Of a stretch of DNA of 64,000 nucleotides, positions 48,565 to 57,545 are shown piece by piece. The stretch comes from Streptomyces puniciscabiei (GTDB lineage: Bacteria > Actinomycetota > Actinomycetes > Streptomycetales > Streptomycetaceae). Position 1 is the stretch's first letter. Each line of letters opens with the position of its first letter. The notes beneath the pieces were generated by a model. The model had not been told where the DNA came from, did no database searches, and worked only from the letters and a program-made list of their open reading frames with translations. The DNA is taken from NCBI RefSeq assembly GCF_006715785.1, contig NZ_VFNX01000003.1, positions 124,001 to 188,000 on the forward strand, written 5' to 3'. The position numbers and the translations under genes were made by a program.

Positions 48565-48762
48565 TCACTCCGGCATCTGCCGCATCTCCACGACCCGGAG
48601 TCCCAGCGACTGGCAGCGGTTCAGCAGCCCGTAGAGGTGGGCCTCGTCGATGATGGGACCGAACAGCACCGTCTGACCGGACATCATCACGTGATCCAGC
48701 TCCGGGAAGGCCTTGGTGAGGGTCTCCGACATCTGTCCATCGACGCGGATCTCGTAGCGCAT
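48565..48762 (-). CDS. small conserved protein, 65 residues
   Basis: MRYEIRVDGQMSETLTKAFP then ELDHVMMSGQTVLFGPIIDE and HLYGLLNRCQSLGLRVVEMR. Alternating beta-alpha-beta pattern, no membrane segment. Similar short proteins occur widely in Streptomyces stress clusters; no name known. GGGAGA precedes ATG. A one-mismatch TCACCCG dyad is 71 bp upstream. Confidence 0.75.
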   Translation of the reverse strand: MRYEIRVDGQMSETLTKAFPELDHVMMSGQTVLFGPIIDEAHLYGLLNRCQSLGLRVVEMRQMPE

Positions 48763-48832
48763 GGGCCGTTCTCCCGCCGCGGGCCTGCTGCCGTCTTGCC
48801 CCCGATCCTGCTCCGCCCGGCCGCACCGGGCC

Positions 48833-48849
48833 TCACCCGGCACAGGTGA
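48833..48849. promoter_or_regulatory. TCACCCG-N3-CGGGTGA dyad, site 3
   Basis: TCACCCG-GCA-CAGGTGA: one mismatch in the right arm. 71 bp upstream of the 65-residue protein's ATG. Confidence 0.5.
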
Positions 48850-48864
48850 TCCGGGGTCCGGGCC

Positions 48865-49398
48865 TCAGTGCGACAGAGCGATCTTGAACGTGATGATCGC
48901 CAGGCCGAGCAGCAGATTGACCGCGGCGGTGCCCGCCACCAGGCACCAGGACGCGCCCGCCTGCCGTGCGCCGGCCGCGGACCAGCCCACCTGGCCGGTC
49001 ACGGCGACGGCGACCGCCAGCCAGATCGTGCCGTCGACGTCCAGGCCGAGCAGCGGGCTGACGGCGACGGCGAGGGCGGGCGGCACTGCCGCCTTGACGA
49101 TCGGCCATTCTTCGGCGCACACCCGCAGGACGGTCGGCCGGTCCAGGGCCCGTTGCGCGAGACGGGCGCCGAACAACTGGGCGTGGACATGCCCCACCCA
49201 GAAGACGAGGCCGGTCAGCAACAGCAGAATGACCAGTTGCACCCGGGGGAACTGCCCCAGCGCACCAGCGCCGATCACCACCGACGCCGCGAGCATCGAT
49301 CCGTAGACGGCACCCGTGTAGTCGGCGTGGGCACGGCGCTCGGCACGACGTTCCCGGGCCGTGGTGCGGCCGGTCGAGGGCGTCCCCGTGACCTTCAT
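48865..49398 (-). CDS. four-helix membrane protein of unknown function
   Basis: 177 residues. A basic N-terminus (RTTARERRAERRAHAD) precedes four hydrophobic segments: YGSMLAASVVIGAGALG, LVILLLLTGLVFWVGHVHAQ, PPALAVAVSPLLGL and a C-terminal AGTAAVNLLLGLAIITF. Resembles a family of actinobacterial integral membrane proteins. GGGAG lies just before ATG; five bases separate it from the MFS stop, so both belong to one operon. Confidence 0.72.
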   Translation of the reverse strand: MKVTGTPSTGRTTARERRAERRAHADYTGAVYGSMLAASVVIGAGALGQFPRVQLVILLLLTGLVFWVGHVHAQLFGARLAQRALDRPTVLRVCAEEWPIVKAAVPPALAVAVSPLLGLDVDGTIWLAVAVAVTGQVGWSAAGARQAGASWCLVAGTAAVNLLLGLAIITFKIALSH

Positions 49399-49403
49399 GC
49401 TCC

Positions 49404-51032
49404 CTACTCCACGGCGTTCGCGAGGCCGGCCGGTGCGCCGCCCTGCGAGGTCCGCCCACGGCGGGGCGGCGCGGTCGGCAGGTGCGGGGTGACGAGGAGG
49501 CTCGCGAGAGTGATGCCTCCGGTGGCGAGGATCGCCGCCTTCAGGCCGTCGAGCTGTGCCGAGGCGTATGCGGAGGTGAGGGCGTCGACCTCGGACGGTG
49601 GCAGTCCGGCGCGCTGGGCCCCCGCGCGGACCTGGTCGGTGGGCACGAAGCTGATCCCGGCCTGCAGGCGGACGCTGGTCTGCTGCTTGGTCTGGGCCGA
49701 CAGCTGGGGATGGCTCTCCACCCCGGCGGTGAACGCGTGCGCCAGCGCGCCGATGAGCATCGACCCGATGAGCGCGGTACCCAGCGCCGAACCCAGGTTC
49801 TGGGCCGTGAACTGCAGGCCGCCGACCTCGCTGCGCTCGGCCTCCCCGGCACTCGACTGGACGACGTTGCCCAGCTGGGAGGCGAGCAGCCCCATGCCGA
49901 TGCCGAGTACCGCCATGGCACCGGCGAACTGCGCGTCGTCGATCTTCGGCTGGATGGTGGCGAGCAGCCACACGATGGCCACGGCCAGCGTCAGCAGGCC
50001 CAGCCGGACGACCAGGCGGGGCCCCAAGGTGCGGCCGAGCCGCGCGGCGCCCAGGGAGGTGACGAGCATCGTGGCGGACACCGGCAGCAGTCTGAGCCCC
50101 GTCTGGAAGGCATCGAACCCCTGCACCACCTGCAGGTACAGCGGGATGGTGAAGAACAGTCCGAGCAGGATCAGGTTCTGGCTGAGCAGGGTGAGCAGAC
50201 CCGAGCGCAGAGGCGGCCGGCCGAACAGGGACAGGTGCACCAGGGGGTCGGCGCCCGCGGCCTCCCGCCTGCGGTCCCAGCGCACGAACAGCGCCAGTAC
50301 GGCAGCCCCGGCGGCGACGACGAAGAGGGTGGGCGCGAAGCCCAGAACGGTGAAGGGCGGGTTGCGCGGGTGCACCCAGCCCCAGGTGCTGCTCTGCAGC
50401 ACACCGAGCACGCCCAGCCCCAGTCCGCCCGCGGAGAGCGCCGCGCCGACCACGTCCAGCCGGGGCGGCGGTCCGGTGCGCGCGGCCTCCTTGACGACCC
50501 GGTGGCACAGCAGGACGACGAGGACGACGACGACCTCGCCCGCGAAGACCAGCCGCCAGGTCAGATACGTCGTCACCCAGCCGCCCAGCAGCGGGCCCAC
50601 CGCGATACCGGCACCGGCCAGCCCGCCGATCACGCCGTAGGCGACGGCCCGGTCCCTGCCGCGGTAGGCCTCGGCGACCAGGGCCGCCATCGCGGGCAGC
50701 ACCATCGCGGCGCCGAGTCCCTCGATCACCGACCAGCCCAGGGCGAGCACCCACAGGGTGGGCGCCAGGGCGGTGAGCGCCGAGCCGACGCCGTAGACCA
50801 TCAGGCCGAGCAGGAACAGACGGCGGCGGCCGTGGATGTCGCCGAGCCTGCCTCCGACGATCATGAACGCGGCCATGACCAGCGCGTACAGGGTGATGAC
50901 GGCCTGGATGGCGGTGACCTCGGTGTGGAAGTCCTCGACCAGTTGGCTGATGGAGACGTTCATGACGGACGTGTCCAGGACCATCAGGAACTGGGCCGTG
51001 CCCAGCACCATCAGAGTGCGCCAGTGTCCCAT
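49404..51032 (-). CDS. MFS drug exporter, DHA2 (EmrB/QacA) type
   Basis: 542 residues, 14 predicted helices. FLMVLDTSVMNVSISQLVED is the helix-1 motif D1 of 14-TMS antiporters; GGRLGDIHGRRRLFLLG the loop motif; AGIAVGPLLGGWVTTYLTWR motif C of proton/drug antiporters. GGTGG overlaps upstream of ATG 51032; GTG 51041 is possible. Coupled with the membrane protein downstream. A near-perfect TCACCCG dyad lies 63 bp upstream and a LAL regulator gene is immediately upstream. Confidence 0.92.
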   Translation of the reverse strand: MGHWRTLMVLGTAQFLMVLDTSVMNVSISQLVEDFHTEVTAIQAVITLYALVMAAFMIVGGRLGDIHGRRRLFLLGLMVYGVGSALTALAPTLWVLALGWSVIEGLGAAMVLPAMAALVAEAYRGRDRAVAYGVIGGLAGAGIAVGPLLGGWVTTYLTWRLVFAGEVVVVLVVLLCHRVVKEAARTGPPPRLDVVGAALSAGGLGLGVLGVLQSSTWGWVHPRNPPFTVLGFAPTLFVVAAGAAVLALFVRWDRRREAAGADPLVHLSLFGRPPLRSGLLTLLSQNLILLGLFFTIPLYLQVVQGFDAFQTGLRLLPVSATMLVTSLGAARLGRTLGPRLVVRLGLLTLAVAIVWLLATIQPKIDDAQFAGAMAVLGIGMGLLASQLGNVVQSSAGEAERSEVGGLQFTAQNLGSALGTALIGSMLIGALAHAFTAGVESHPQLSAQTKQQTSVRLQAGISFVPTDQVRAGAQRAGLPPSEVDALTSAYASAQLDGLKAAILATGGITLASLLVTPHLPTAPPRRGRTSQGGAPAGLANAVE

Positions 51033-51094
51033 GGTGTCCACCACCTCGCCGAGTGCTCCCGCCCCCAGGGGAGCGGCAGGTGCCGCCGCGCGCC

Positions 51095-51111
51095 TCACCC
51101 GCCGCGGGCGA
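51095..51111. promoter_or_regulatory. TCACCCG-N3-CGGGTGA dyad, site 4
   Basis: TCACCCG-CCG-CGGGCGA: one mismatch in the right arm. 63 bp before the MFS exporter ATG, in the gap after the LAL regulator gene. Confidence 0.5.
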
Positions 51112-51136
51112 GATGCCCGGCCACGGTCGGCCCCCG

Positions 51137-53788
51137 TCAGATCAGCCCGTGGTCGCGCGCCCGGCGCACCGCCTCGGCGCGGCCGTTCACGCCGAGTTTC
51201 CGGTAGGCGCTCTTGAGGTGGGTCTTGACCGTGTTGACCGACACGTACAGGTCGGCGGCGATCTCCTCCGTGGACATCAGGTCGGCCAGCCTGCCCACGA
51301 CCTCGCGTTCGCGTCCGCTCAGCTCCTCGACGACCGGGGACGAGGTCTCCTCGGCCGCGCCCCCACTGCCGCACGGGGTGAGCCAGCCGGCGGCCAGGCC
51401 CTGCAGCGGCGGCGTGTCCAGCAAGTGCCGGATCCCCGGTCCAGCTTCGAGGAACGGGCGCCGCAGCCGTTCCCGCCGGGCCTCCCGCAGTGCCCGGGCG
51501 AGCAGTCCGCGCGCGGTGTCGGCGTCGGACTCCTGAGCGGCCTCGGCGCGCACCAGCGCGGCCCGGACGCTCGCCCTCGGGCCGGTACGGCCCTGCGTCC
51601 GCATGTGGTCGAGCAGGTCCACCGCTGCTGCCCGGTCGCCCGCGGCGAAACGGGCCCACGCCATCTCCGCCGCGCACGTGGGCTCACCGGCGCAGGAGAT
51701 GTCGTCGAGCACCTTCAAGGCGCTGTCCCGGCGGCCCTCGGCCAGCTGCGCCGCGGCGGCGACCAGCGCCGTCTGCGCCCGCGCCCAGGGGGAGGTCACC
51801 AGGGCCGGCACGGCGGGGTCGGCCGCCGCCGCGGCGGCCCGTGGCTCGCCCTGCGACAGCAGCAGCCGTGCCGTCGCCAGGGACCGGCCGACGGCCGTCA
51901 CCGGGTCGCGCGGGGCTCCCGCGTCCGCCGCCTCGTCCAACAGGGCCTGGGCCTGAGCCAGTTCGCCGCGATCGACGGCCACGGCCGCCAGCACCAGCTG
52001 CCCGAGGCCCGAGCCGCAGGAGTGGGGGCGGCCGAGGCCGTACCTCTCCGCTTCCCGCCGGGCCGCCTGTGCCGTGCGCTCCGCCCGGCACAGCCGGCCG
52101 TCGAGGTAGTCGATCAGCGCCAGCTGTCCGAGGGCGTCCTCGCGCGGCAGCGCCGTGGAGACATCACTGGGGCATGCGGCCACCTCGGACAGCGCGGCGC
52201 GCGCGTCGTCGAAGCGCCCGGCCCACAGCCGGGCCGAGCCCAGGTGGGTCAGCAGCAGCGCGGTGAACTCGGGGTGGTTCTCCAGCAGTTGGGCGGGGAC
52301 CGCGCCCCGCAGTTCCCCGGCCGCCGCCACGGCCTGCTCGGCCATGCCGGGCGAGCCGGTGAGCCGGGCCGCCAGGGACTGCAGCAGCACGCAGCTCAGC
52401 CGGCCCGCCGCGTCCGGCTCCGCGGCGAGGCGCTTCTCGGCGCGGCGCAGATGGACCAGGCCGTGTTCCACGTCGTACGCGGACAGGTCGCGCGCGGCGC
52501 GCACGAGGTCCGCCGCCGCGGTCGTCGCCTCGGGTCCCATCCGGGAGAACAGCTCGGCGAGGTCGCTCGAGCGCAGCCCGGTGAAGAGCCGGCCGATCGA
52601 CAGGTCGTCGACGAGGGCCTGTGCGGTGAAGTTCCAGTCGCCCGCGGCGGCACCGTGCGCCAGTGCCTCGGGCAGGGCGCCGGAGCCGCGCAGCCACCGC
52701 GCGGCGCGCCGGTGGAGTTCGGTCTCGAGCCCGGGCGAGCGGACCCTCAGATGGACCCGGAGGATCTCGCCGAACAGCGGGTGCAGGCGGTACCACGAGT
52801 GTCCGAGGTCCTCCACGAACGCGTTCTGGCGGTGCAGTGCGGCGAGGGCCTGTTCGGCACCGCCGCGCCCGGTCAGTTCGGCCACCAGTGCGGGGGTGAA
52901 CCGCTCCACGACACTGACGCGCAGCAGCAGGTCCTGGGTGCGGGCCGGCTGCCGTTTCAGCACCTCGGCCAGCAGGAAGTCGGCGATCGGGCTCCGGCCC
53001 GCCTCGAAGTCCTTCAGATACGTCTCGGGGTCCGGGCTCTGCCGGGCGGCCAGGGCGCACAGGCGCAGCCCGGCGGCCCAGCCCCTGGTGCGCTCCACCA
53101 GGGCGCGGGTGGCGTCCTCGGGAAGCCGCAGCCCGTGCCGGTCCAGGAGCGCGGCGGCCTCGTCCACGGTGAAGGCCAGCTCGGCGTCCCGGATCTCGGT
53201 CATGGCCCCGGCCGCCCGGTAGCGGTGCAGCGGCAGCAGCGGCTCGGTGCGGGTGACGAGGACCAGGCGCAGCCCCTGCCCGGCGTGGTGCAGGACGAAC
53301 TCCAGCTGTTCCGCGATCCGTGCGGAGGTCACCCGGTCGAACTCGTCCAGCACGAGGACGACGGGCCGCTCCCGCCCGCTCAGTTCGTCGGCGAGACGGG
53401 CCAGCAGCTTGTGGTCCACGCGATGCGCCTCGCCGGGGAAGCCGAGATCGGCCGGGAGCGGCACCTCGGCGGTCCGAAGGGCCTGGAGCACATAGGCCCA
53501 GAAGACTCCGCAGCCTTGGTTTCCTTCCTCGTCGGTGAGCCAGGCGACCGGTTGTCCGAGCCGGGCGGCCCAGTCCGCGACCAGCAGCGTCTTGCCCGCG
53601 CCGGCCGAACCGTTGACCATCGTCAGGGGGGTGTCGAAGCCCTGGTCGAGATGTTCGGCGAGCCGCGGGCGCCGCAGGAACGTGGCCGGCGTGGCCGGGA
53701 GGGCGAACCGGGTCTGCAGAAACGGCTCTCCCAGGGGATCGACGCGGGGACCGGCCGATCGCCTCGTGATCTCGTGCCGCGTGGTCAC
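51137..53788 (-). CDS. LuxR-family regulator of the LAL/MalT class
   Basis: 883 residues. An AAA+/STAND ATPase begins near residue 30 (LQTRFALPATPATFLRRPRL), Walker A VNGSAGAGKT about 58, Walker B RPVVLVLDEFDRV about 135, then winged-helix RYRAAG/LLDRHGLRLPED, a long TPR-like helical region (about 420-800) and a C-terminal LuxR HTH from about 815 (LSGREREVVGRLADLMSTEE then NTVKTHLKSAYRKLGV). Such ATP-driven activators respond to a ligand bound to the TPR region. GTG 53788 follows GGGGGT. Probably controls neighbours including the exporter; its own upstream region has tandem repeats and a long dyad. Confidence 0.92.
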   Translation of the reverse strand: MTTRHEITRRSAGPRVDPLGEPFLQTRFALPATPATFLRRPRLAEHLDQGFDTPLTMVNGSAGAGKTLLVADWAARLGQPVAWLTDEEGNQGCGVFWAYVLQALRTAEVPLPADLGFPGEAHRVDHKLLARLADELSGRERPVVLVLDEFDRVTSARIAEQLEFVLHHAGQGLRLVLVTRTEPLLPLHRYRAAGAMTEIRDAELAFTVDEAAALLDRHGLRLPEDATRALVERTRGWAAGLRLCALAARQSPDPETYLKDFEAGRSPIADFLLAEVLKRQPARTQDLLLRVSVVERFTPALVAELTGRGGAEQALAALHRQNAFVEDLGHSWYRLHPLFGEILRVHLRVRSPGLETELHRRAARWLRGSGALPEALAHGAAAGDWNFTAQALVDDLSIGRLFTGLRSSDLAELFSRMGPEATTAAADLVRAARDLSAYDVEHGLVHLRRAEKRLAAEPDAAGRLSCVLLQSLAARLTGSPGMAEQAVAAAGELRGAVPAQLLENHPEFTALLLTHLGSARLWAGRFDDARAALSEVAACPSDVSTALPREDALGQLALIDYLDGRLCRAERTAQAARREAERYGLGRPHSCGSGLGQLVLAAVAVDRGELAQAQALLDEAADAGAPRDPVTAVGRSLATARLLLSQGEPRAAAAAADPAVPALVTSPWARAQTALVAAAAQLAEGRRDSALKVLDDISCAGEPTCAAEMAWARFAAGDRAAAVDLLDHMRTQGRTGPRASVRAALVRAEAAQESDADTARGLLARALREARRERLRRPFLEAGPGIRHLLDTPPLQGLAAGWLTPCGSGGAAEETSSPVVEELSGREREVVGRLADLMSTEEIAADLYVSVNTVKTHLKSAYRKLGVNGRAEAVRRARDHGLI

Positions 53789-53900
53789 AGGGTCACCCCC
53801 TGTCGTCGGCGTGCGGAGCGGGCTCCACTCGATCAGGATCCCAGCTTTCCGGCCCGCACGCAGATCGCAGCGGGCCGGGCGTCCCCTCCCGCTTCCCGCA

Positions 53901-53940
53901 TCGCACCCGTAGGTCCCTGTTCGCACCTGTAGGCCCCTGT
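53901..53940. repeat. 20-bp direct repeats upstream of the LAL regulator
   Basis: TCGCACCCGTAGGTCCCTGT and TCGCACCTGTAGGCCCCTGT are adjacent, 18 of 20 bases identical, 113-152 bp upstream of the regulator start. Two helical turns per unit would place two protein monomers on one face of the DNA. Confidence 0.7.
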
Positions 53941-53950
53941 GACGGGCCGC

Positions 53951-53982
53951 GGTCGTCGGTCGTCGACCGACGACCGACGACC
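53951..53982. other. 15-bp perfect inverted repeat upstream of the LAL regulator
   Basis: Arms GGTCGTCGGTCGTCG and CGACGACCGACGACC with only AC between. Each arm is itself two copies of a 7-bp word (GTCGTCG). It is 98 bp after the stop of the upstream membrane-protein gene, so terminator or operator are both possible. Confidence 0.7.
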
Positions 53983-54080
53983 GGCGGGGGCGGCGCCCGA
54001 ACCCTGCGACGCCTGCCGGGTGGCCGCCGGCGAGCGGGGCCGGCTGCACGGCCTGCCCGGGATCCGGCAGGGTCCTGCCG

Positions 54081-56261
54081 TCAGCGCGCGTTGCCCGCCC
54101 GGCCCGGTTTGCCGCGTGCCGCCTCGAGCTGGACGCGGCCCGCGGCCGCCAGCAGGGTGAGCACGGCCAGGACGCCGAGCAGGACGAGGACCAGCAACAG
54201 GACGGTGAGCACCGTCGGGTGGTTCCAGAGCGCGAAGACGAGCGCGATGATCAGCAGGGCGAGGAGCGTGACGGCCCGCCGGTAGGCCAGCGCGTACGCG
54301 CCGACGCGCCCGACGCCGATGTGGTGGCCGGCCGCCCAGCGTGCCGCGGAGTCCGCCGTGTGGTCGGAGTAGCCGCGGAGGGCCACGGGCAGCCGTCCTG
54401 GTCCGACGAGATACGCGCCCAGGGCGATGACCACGCCCAGCACGATGACCGTACGCAGACTGACCCGCAGAAAGCGCAGCAGGGTGTCGAAGACGGCCCC
54501 CGCCGCGGCCCTCGACTGCACCTGGGGCGGGAGGTGGTCGAGGTAGTAGTCGCGCGCCACGACCAGGCCGATGGCCACGACCAGGCAGGCGAAGGCGGCG
54601 CCGAGCGCGGTACGGGCCAGGGCCCGGCGCCGGTGGTGGGCCAGGAACACGCCGGCGGCACCGAGCAGCACGACGAGCACCGGGAACCAGTTCCCGACGG
54701 CGTCGAGGAGGCGGGCGCCCTTGCGGAGCTTGGCGAGCTGGTCGGACTGGAACAGCACCAGTTGCTTGTTCACCTGCGGGATCTTGGCGGCTGGTTTCAG
54801 GCCGGCGGCGACGAGCTCGTCCTTCACCCGGTCGACGGCCTTGCCCACGTCCAGGGTGACGGTGCCGTCGCTGACCCCGAACGCTCCGCGCCCCTTGCCG
54901 GTCAGGGCGTGCACGACGGCGTTGTGGGCAGCGCGGTTGGCGTCCCGCCACACCGTCGCGAAGACGCCGCTGTGGACGACACGGGTGGCGATCCTGGTCA
55001 CGGCCGAGTCCACGGCGGAGTCGATCTGCGGTCCGAGCCGGCTGATCGCGTCGGCGGCGAGCGGCGGCAGGCCCTGGGACTGCAGCCAGGAGGCGATGTC
55101 CCCGGCGACCTTCTTGCCGTCGACGTGCGCCCCCACCGCCTCGGTGATCCGGTGGACCGCCGCGTCCTGGACGGCCGGCTCGGTGGCCAGCGGGGCGACC
55201 GTGGACACATAGCGATCGGTGTCGAGCGCGATGTCGTGCACCCAGGTGGCGAGCAGCGCGACCGGTACGAGGACGCAGGTCAGCACGATGAGCACGGCCG
55301 AGGCGACGGTGCGCCCGACCCGCCCCGGGCCGGAGCCCCCGGCACGGCCCCGGGGCGGCCGCGCGCTCCCCCCACCGCCCGCGCCCCTGCGCTCCGGCGG
55401 AGGCGGAACCAGGTCGGGCCGGTGCGGCTCCCGGTCCGGCGGATCCACCGCGCCCCCCACCCGACCCGGCTCCGGCTCCGGCTCCGGCTCCGGCTGGTGC
55501 GAACCCTGCTCCGGCTGGTACGAGCCCCGATCCACCCGGTACGAGTCCCGGCCCGACAAGTCCACCTCCCCGCCCACCCGGCCCGGACCCGGATCCGGCC
55601 GGCGCGAACCCCGCTCCGGCCAGTGCGAGTCCCCGCCCGCCAACTCCGAACCCCGAGCCACCCCAACTGAAGCCCGATCCACCCCGCCGAAGCCCCGATC
55701 CACCTGGTTCGAGTCCCGGCCCGGCGGGTCCACCTCCCCGCCCACCCGGCCCGGACCCGGATCCGGCCGGCGCGAACCCCGCTCCGGCCAGTGCGAGTCC
55801 CCGCCCGCCAACTCCGAACCCCGAGCCACCCCAACTGAAGCCCGATCCACCCCGCCGAAGCCCCGATCCACCTGGTTCGAGTCCCGGCCCGGGGTGTCCA
55901 CAGTGCCACTCGCCCGGTCGGAGCCCCGATCCTCCCGGTACGAGTCCCGGACCCACGGGTCCACTGCGACCACCTGGGCCGGAGCCGGACCCGGTTGCAG
56001 TGAACCCCGCTCCGGCCGGTGCGCGTCCTGAGCGCCCACCCGGACCGGACCCGGATCCGGGTACGGCGAACCCCGCTCCAGCTGGTACGACCCCCCATCC
56101 GGCCGGTCCATCTCCCCGCCCGCCACCTCCAAACCCCCAGCCGGCCGGTGCGTGGCCCCGGGTCTTCCTGGTGCGTCGTCCGGCGCCTGTGCCTGCCGCG
56201 TCCCGTGCGCCTCCCGCGGTGCATGCGGTTCGGGTCGCTGCGGGGCGGGTGGCTTGGTCAC
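54081..56261 (-). CDS. integral membrane protein with long repeat-bearing disordered N-terminus
   Basis: 726 residues. The first about 300 are Pro/Gly/Arg/Asp-rich and disordered, including a 56-residue direct duplication and a run of Glu-Pro pairs. A membrane helix (VASAVLIVLTCVLVPVALLA) is followed by an extracytoplasmic domain of about 220 residues (TWVHDIALDTDRYVSTVAPL, IDSAVDSAVTRIATRVVHSG) and a C-terminal group of about five helices. This arrangement is known from actinobacterial stress-associated membrane proteins of unknown function. GTG 56261 (VTKPPAPQRP) with GGAGA is preferred; the frame is open to 56393. The repeat may be a flexible cytoplasmic tether. Confidence 0.82.
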   Translation of the reverse strand: MTKPPAPQRPEPHAPREAHGTRQAQAPDDAPGRPGATHRPAGGLEVAGGEMDRPDGGSYQLERGSPYPDPGPVRVGAQDAHRPERGSLQPGPAPAQVVAVDPWVRDSYREDRGSDRASGTVDTPGRDSNQVDRGFGGVDRASVGVARGSELAGGDSHWPERGSRRPDPGPGRVGGEVDPPGRDSNQVDRGFGGVDRASVGVARGSELAGGDSHWPERGSRRPDPGPGRVGGEVDLSGRDSYRVDRGSYQPEQGSHQPEPEPEPEPGRVGGAVDPPDREPHRPDLVPPPPERRGAGGGGSARPPRGRAGGSGPGRVGRTVASAVLIVLTCVLVPVALLATWVHDIALDTDRYVSTVAPLATEPAVQDAAVHRITEAVGAHVDGKKVAGDIASWLQSQGLPPLAADAISRLGPQIDSAVDSAVTRIATRVVHSGVFATVWRDANRAAHNAVVHALTGKGRGAFGVSDGTVTLDVGKAVDRVKDELVAAGLKPAAKIPQVNKQLVLFQSDQLAKLRKGARLLDAVGNWFPVLVVLLGAAGVFLAHHRRRALARTALGAAFACLVVAIGLVVARDYYLDHLPPQVQSRAAAGAVFDTLLRFLRVSLRTVIVLGVVIALGAYLVGPGRLPVALRGYSDHTADSAARWAAGHHIGVGRVGAYALAYRRAVTLLALLIIALVFALWNHPTVLTVLLLVLVLLGVLAVLTLLAAAGRVQLEAARGKPGRAGNAR
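55561..55896. repeat. 168-bp tandem duplication inside a membrane-protein gene
   Basis: Copy 1 starts at 55561 and copy 2 at 55729, both beginning TCCACCTCCCCGCCCACCCG; they are near identical to the end of copy 2, where CCCGGCGGGTCCA becomes CCCGGGGTGTCCA. Encodes a 56-residue repeat. Confidence 0.95.
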
Positions 56262-56373
56262 GGGGTCTCCGGCTGGGTGGGGGAACGAACACCCCCATTG
56301 CGTCAGCCCCGTGGACGTTCCGCGCGGCGGGTGGACCGGACGGGCGAGGGCGCACCCCCACACAGGCGAGGAC

Positions 56374-57258
56374 TCACGAACCCCGCGCCGCACGGTCCCG
56401 CCGCGCAGGCGGGCTGCCGAGGCGGTCCGCCAGGAAGGGCTCCTGCGCGAGGACGGCGCCGACGCTGACGGCGACCGCCGCGGCGACGCACACCACGATC
56501 AGCCAGGACAGGAGCACGAACACCGACCCCACGGAGCCGTAGTCGGTGAGGGCCCGCTCGAGGGCCCGCGGCATGTACAGACGCGCGGTCACCGCCACCG
56601 CGGTCAGAACGGTCGCCGTGATCAAGGCGCCCGGCAGCAGCGGCTTCCAGCCGACCAGGCCGCCGAGCAGGAGATGCTGGGTCCACCACCACAGACCCAC
56701 CTGACTGACCCAGGTGAGGGGGATGCCGAGCCAGGCGCCGGCTCCGAAGCCGTCGCGCAGCGGGCCCTGGAGCACCAGGACGCCGACCCACAGGCCCAGC
56801 CAGGCCAGCCACCGCCAGGGGGCGATCCTGGTGCCGGTGCGCGGGATCTCCCAGGCTCGCTTGCACAGGCGTTGCATCGACCGGCTGACCGCGGTCGCCG
56901 ACAGCAGCACCATCAGCACGCCCACCACGCCGGTGGTCTGCTTCAGGTCGCCGGACGTGGGCTGGAGCGCCTGCTCCAGTTCGGCACGCGCCGCACCCGT
57001 CAGCCCGAGGACCGCTGTCACGGAGGCGATCAGCTGGTGGCGCACCCTCTCCGGAGCGTAGGCCGCGACGACGAACAGCAGGGGGACCGCGGTCAGAAAG
57101 CACTGCGCCGCGAGGCGCGTGGCGGAATCGAAGATGTTCACGGACACCATGCGGTCCGCGAGATGGGTGACCACGGGGAACCGGCTCTCCGCCCGCCGGT
57201 GCACCGATTTCGCCCAGGCGGCCAGCTTCCGGGCACGCTCCGCGGCCGCCATCAGCAT
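56374..57258 (-). CDS. YihY/BrkB-family membrane protein (second copy)
   Basis: About 294 residues, six helices. SVNIFDSATRLAAQCFLTAV opens the first helix, AVSRSMQRLCKRAWEIPRTG matches the loop with conserved aromatic/basic residues and the C-terminus carries ALTDYGSVGSVFVLLSWLIV. Unlike the 8841-9677 paralogue it lacks NNHKYG. ATG 57258 is taken; the frame is open to 57534, ribosome site weak, so the start is uncertain. Divergent to the DUF6325 gene. Confidence 0.82.
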   Translation of the reverse strand: MLMAAAERARKLAAWAKSVHRRAESRFPVVTHLADRMVSVNIFDSATRLAAQCFLTAVPLLFVVAAYAPERVRHQLIASVTAVLGLTGAARAELEQALQPTSGDLKQTTGVVGVLMVLLSATAVSRSMQRLCKRAWEIPRTGTRIAPWRWLAWLGLWVGVLVLQGPLRDGFGAGAWLGIPLTWVSQVGLWWWTQHLLLGGLVGWKPLLPGALITATVLTAVAVTARLYMPRALERALTDYGSVGSVFVLLSWLIVVCVAAAVAVSVGAVLAQEPFLADRLGSPPARRDRAARGS

Positions 57259-57335
57259 CCCGGCGGAAAGCTCTGCGGGCACGACAACCGGCCCGCGCCT
57301 GCGGACGACGCTCCGACGGTCGGCATCACATCGCC

Positions 57336-57370
57336 CCTTTCCGGCCTTTCCGACTTCCGACCTTTCCGAC
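57336..57370. repeat. three copies of CCTTTCCGRC upstream of the BrkB gene
   Basis: CCTTTCCGGC at 57336 and CCTTTCCGAC at 57345 and 57361. They lie 78-112 bp upstream of the BrkB start. Spacing (9 and 16 bp) is irregular. Function unknown. Confidence 0.5.
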
Positions 57371-57545
57371 TGGGACCAGCGTGGCGGGCCGGGCGCCCCG
57401 TGGCACTCCGGAGCCGAATGTGCGGGCCCCCGCCCCGCGTGGTGGACTGGAATGGCAACGGGGGCGGCGAGCGTCGGCCGCGGGCCGCTGTCGCGGGGCG
57501 ACGGCCCGAGCGGTACCGGCTCCCTGCGCCTCACGAGGAGAAGTC

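Noticed and set aside
56277..56297. TGGGGG and CCCCCA inverted arms before the repeat-tailed membrane protein gene
   Set aside because: Six-base G/C-run arms are expected by chance at this composition and the site is not repeated elsewhere.
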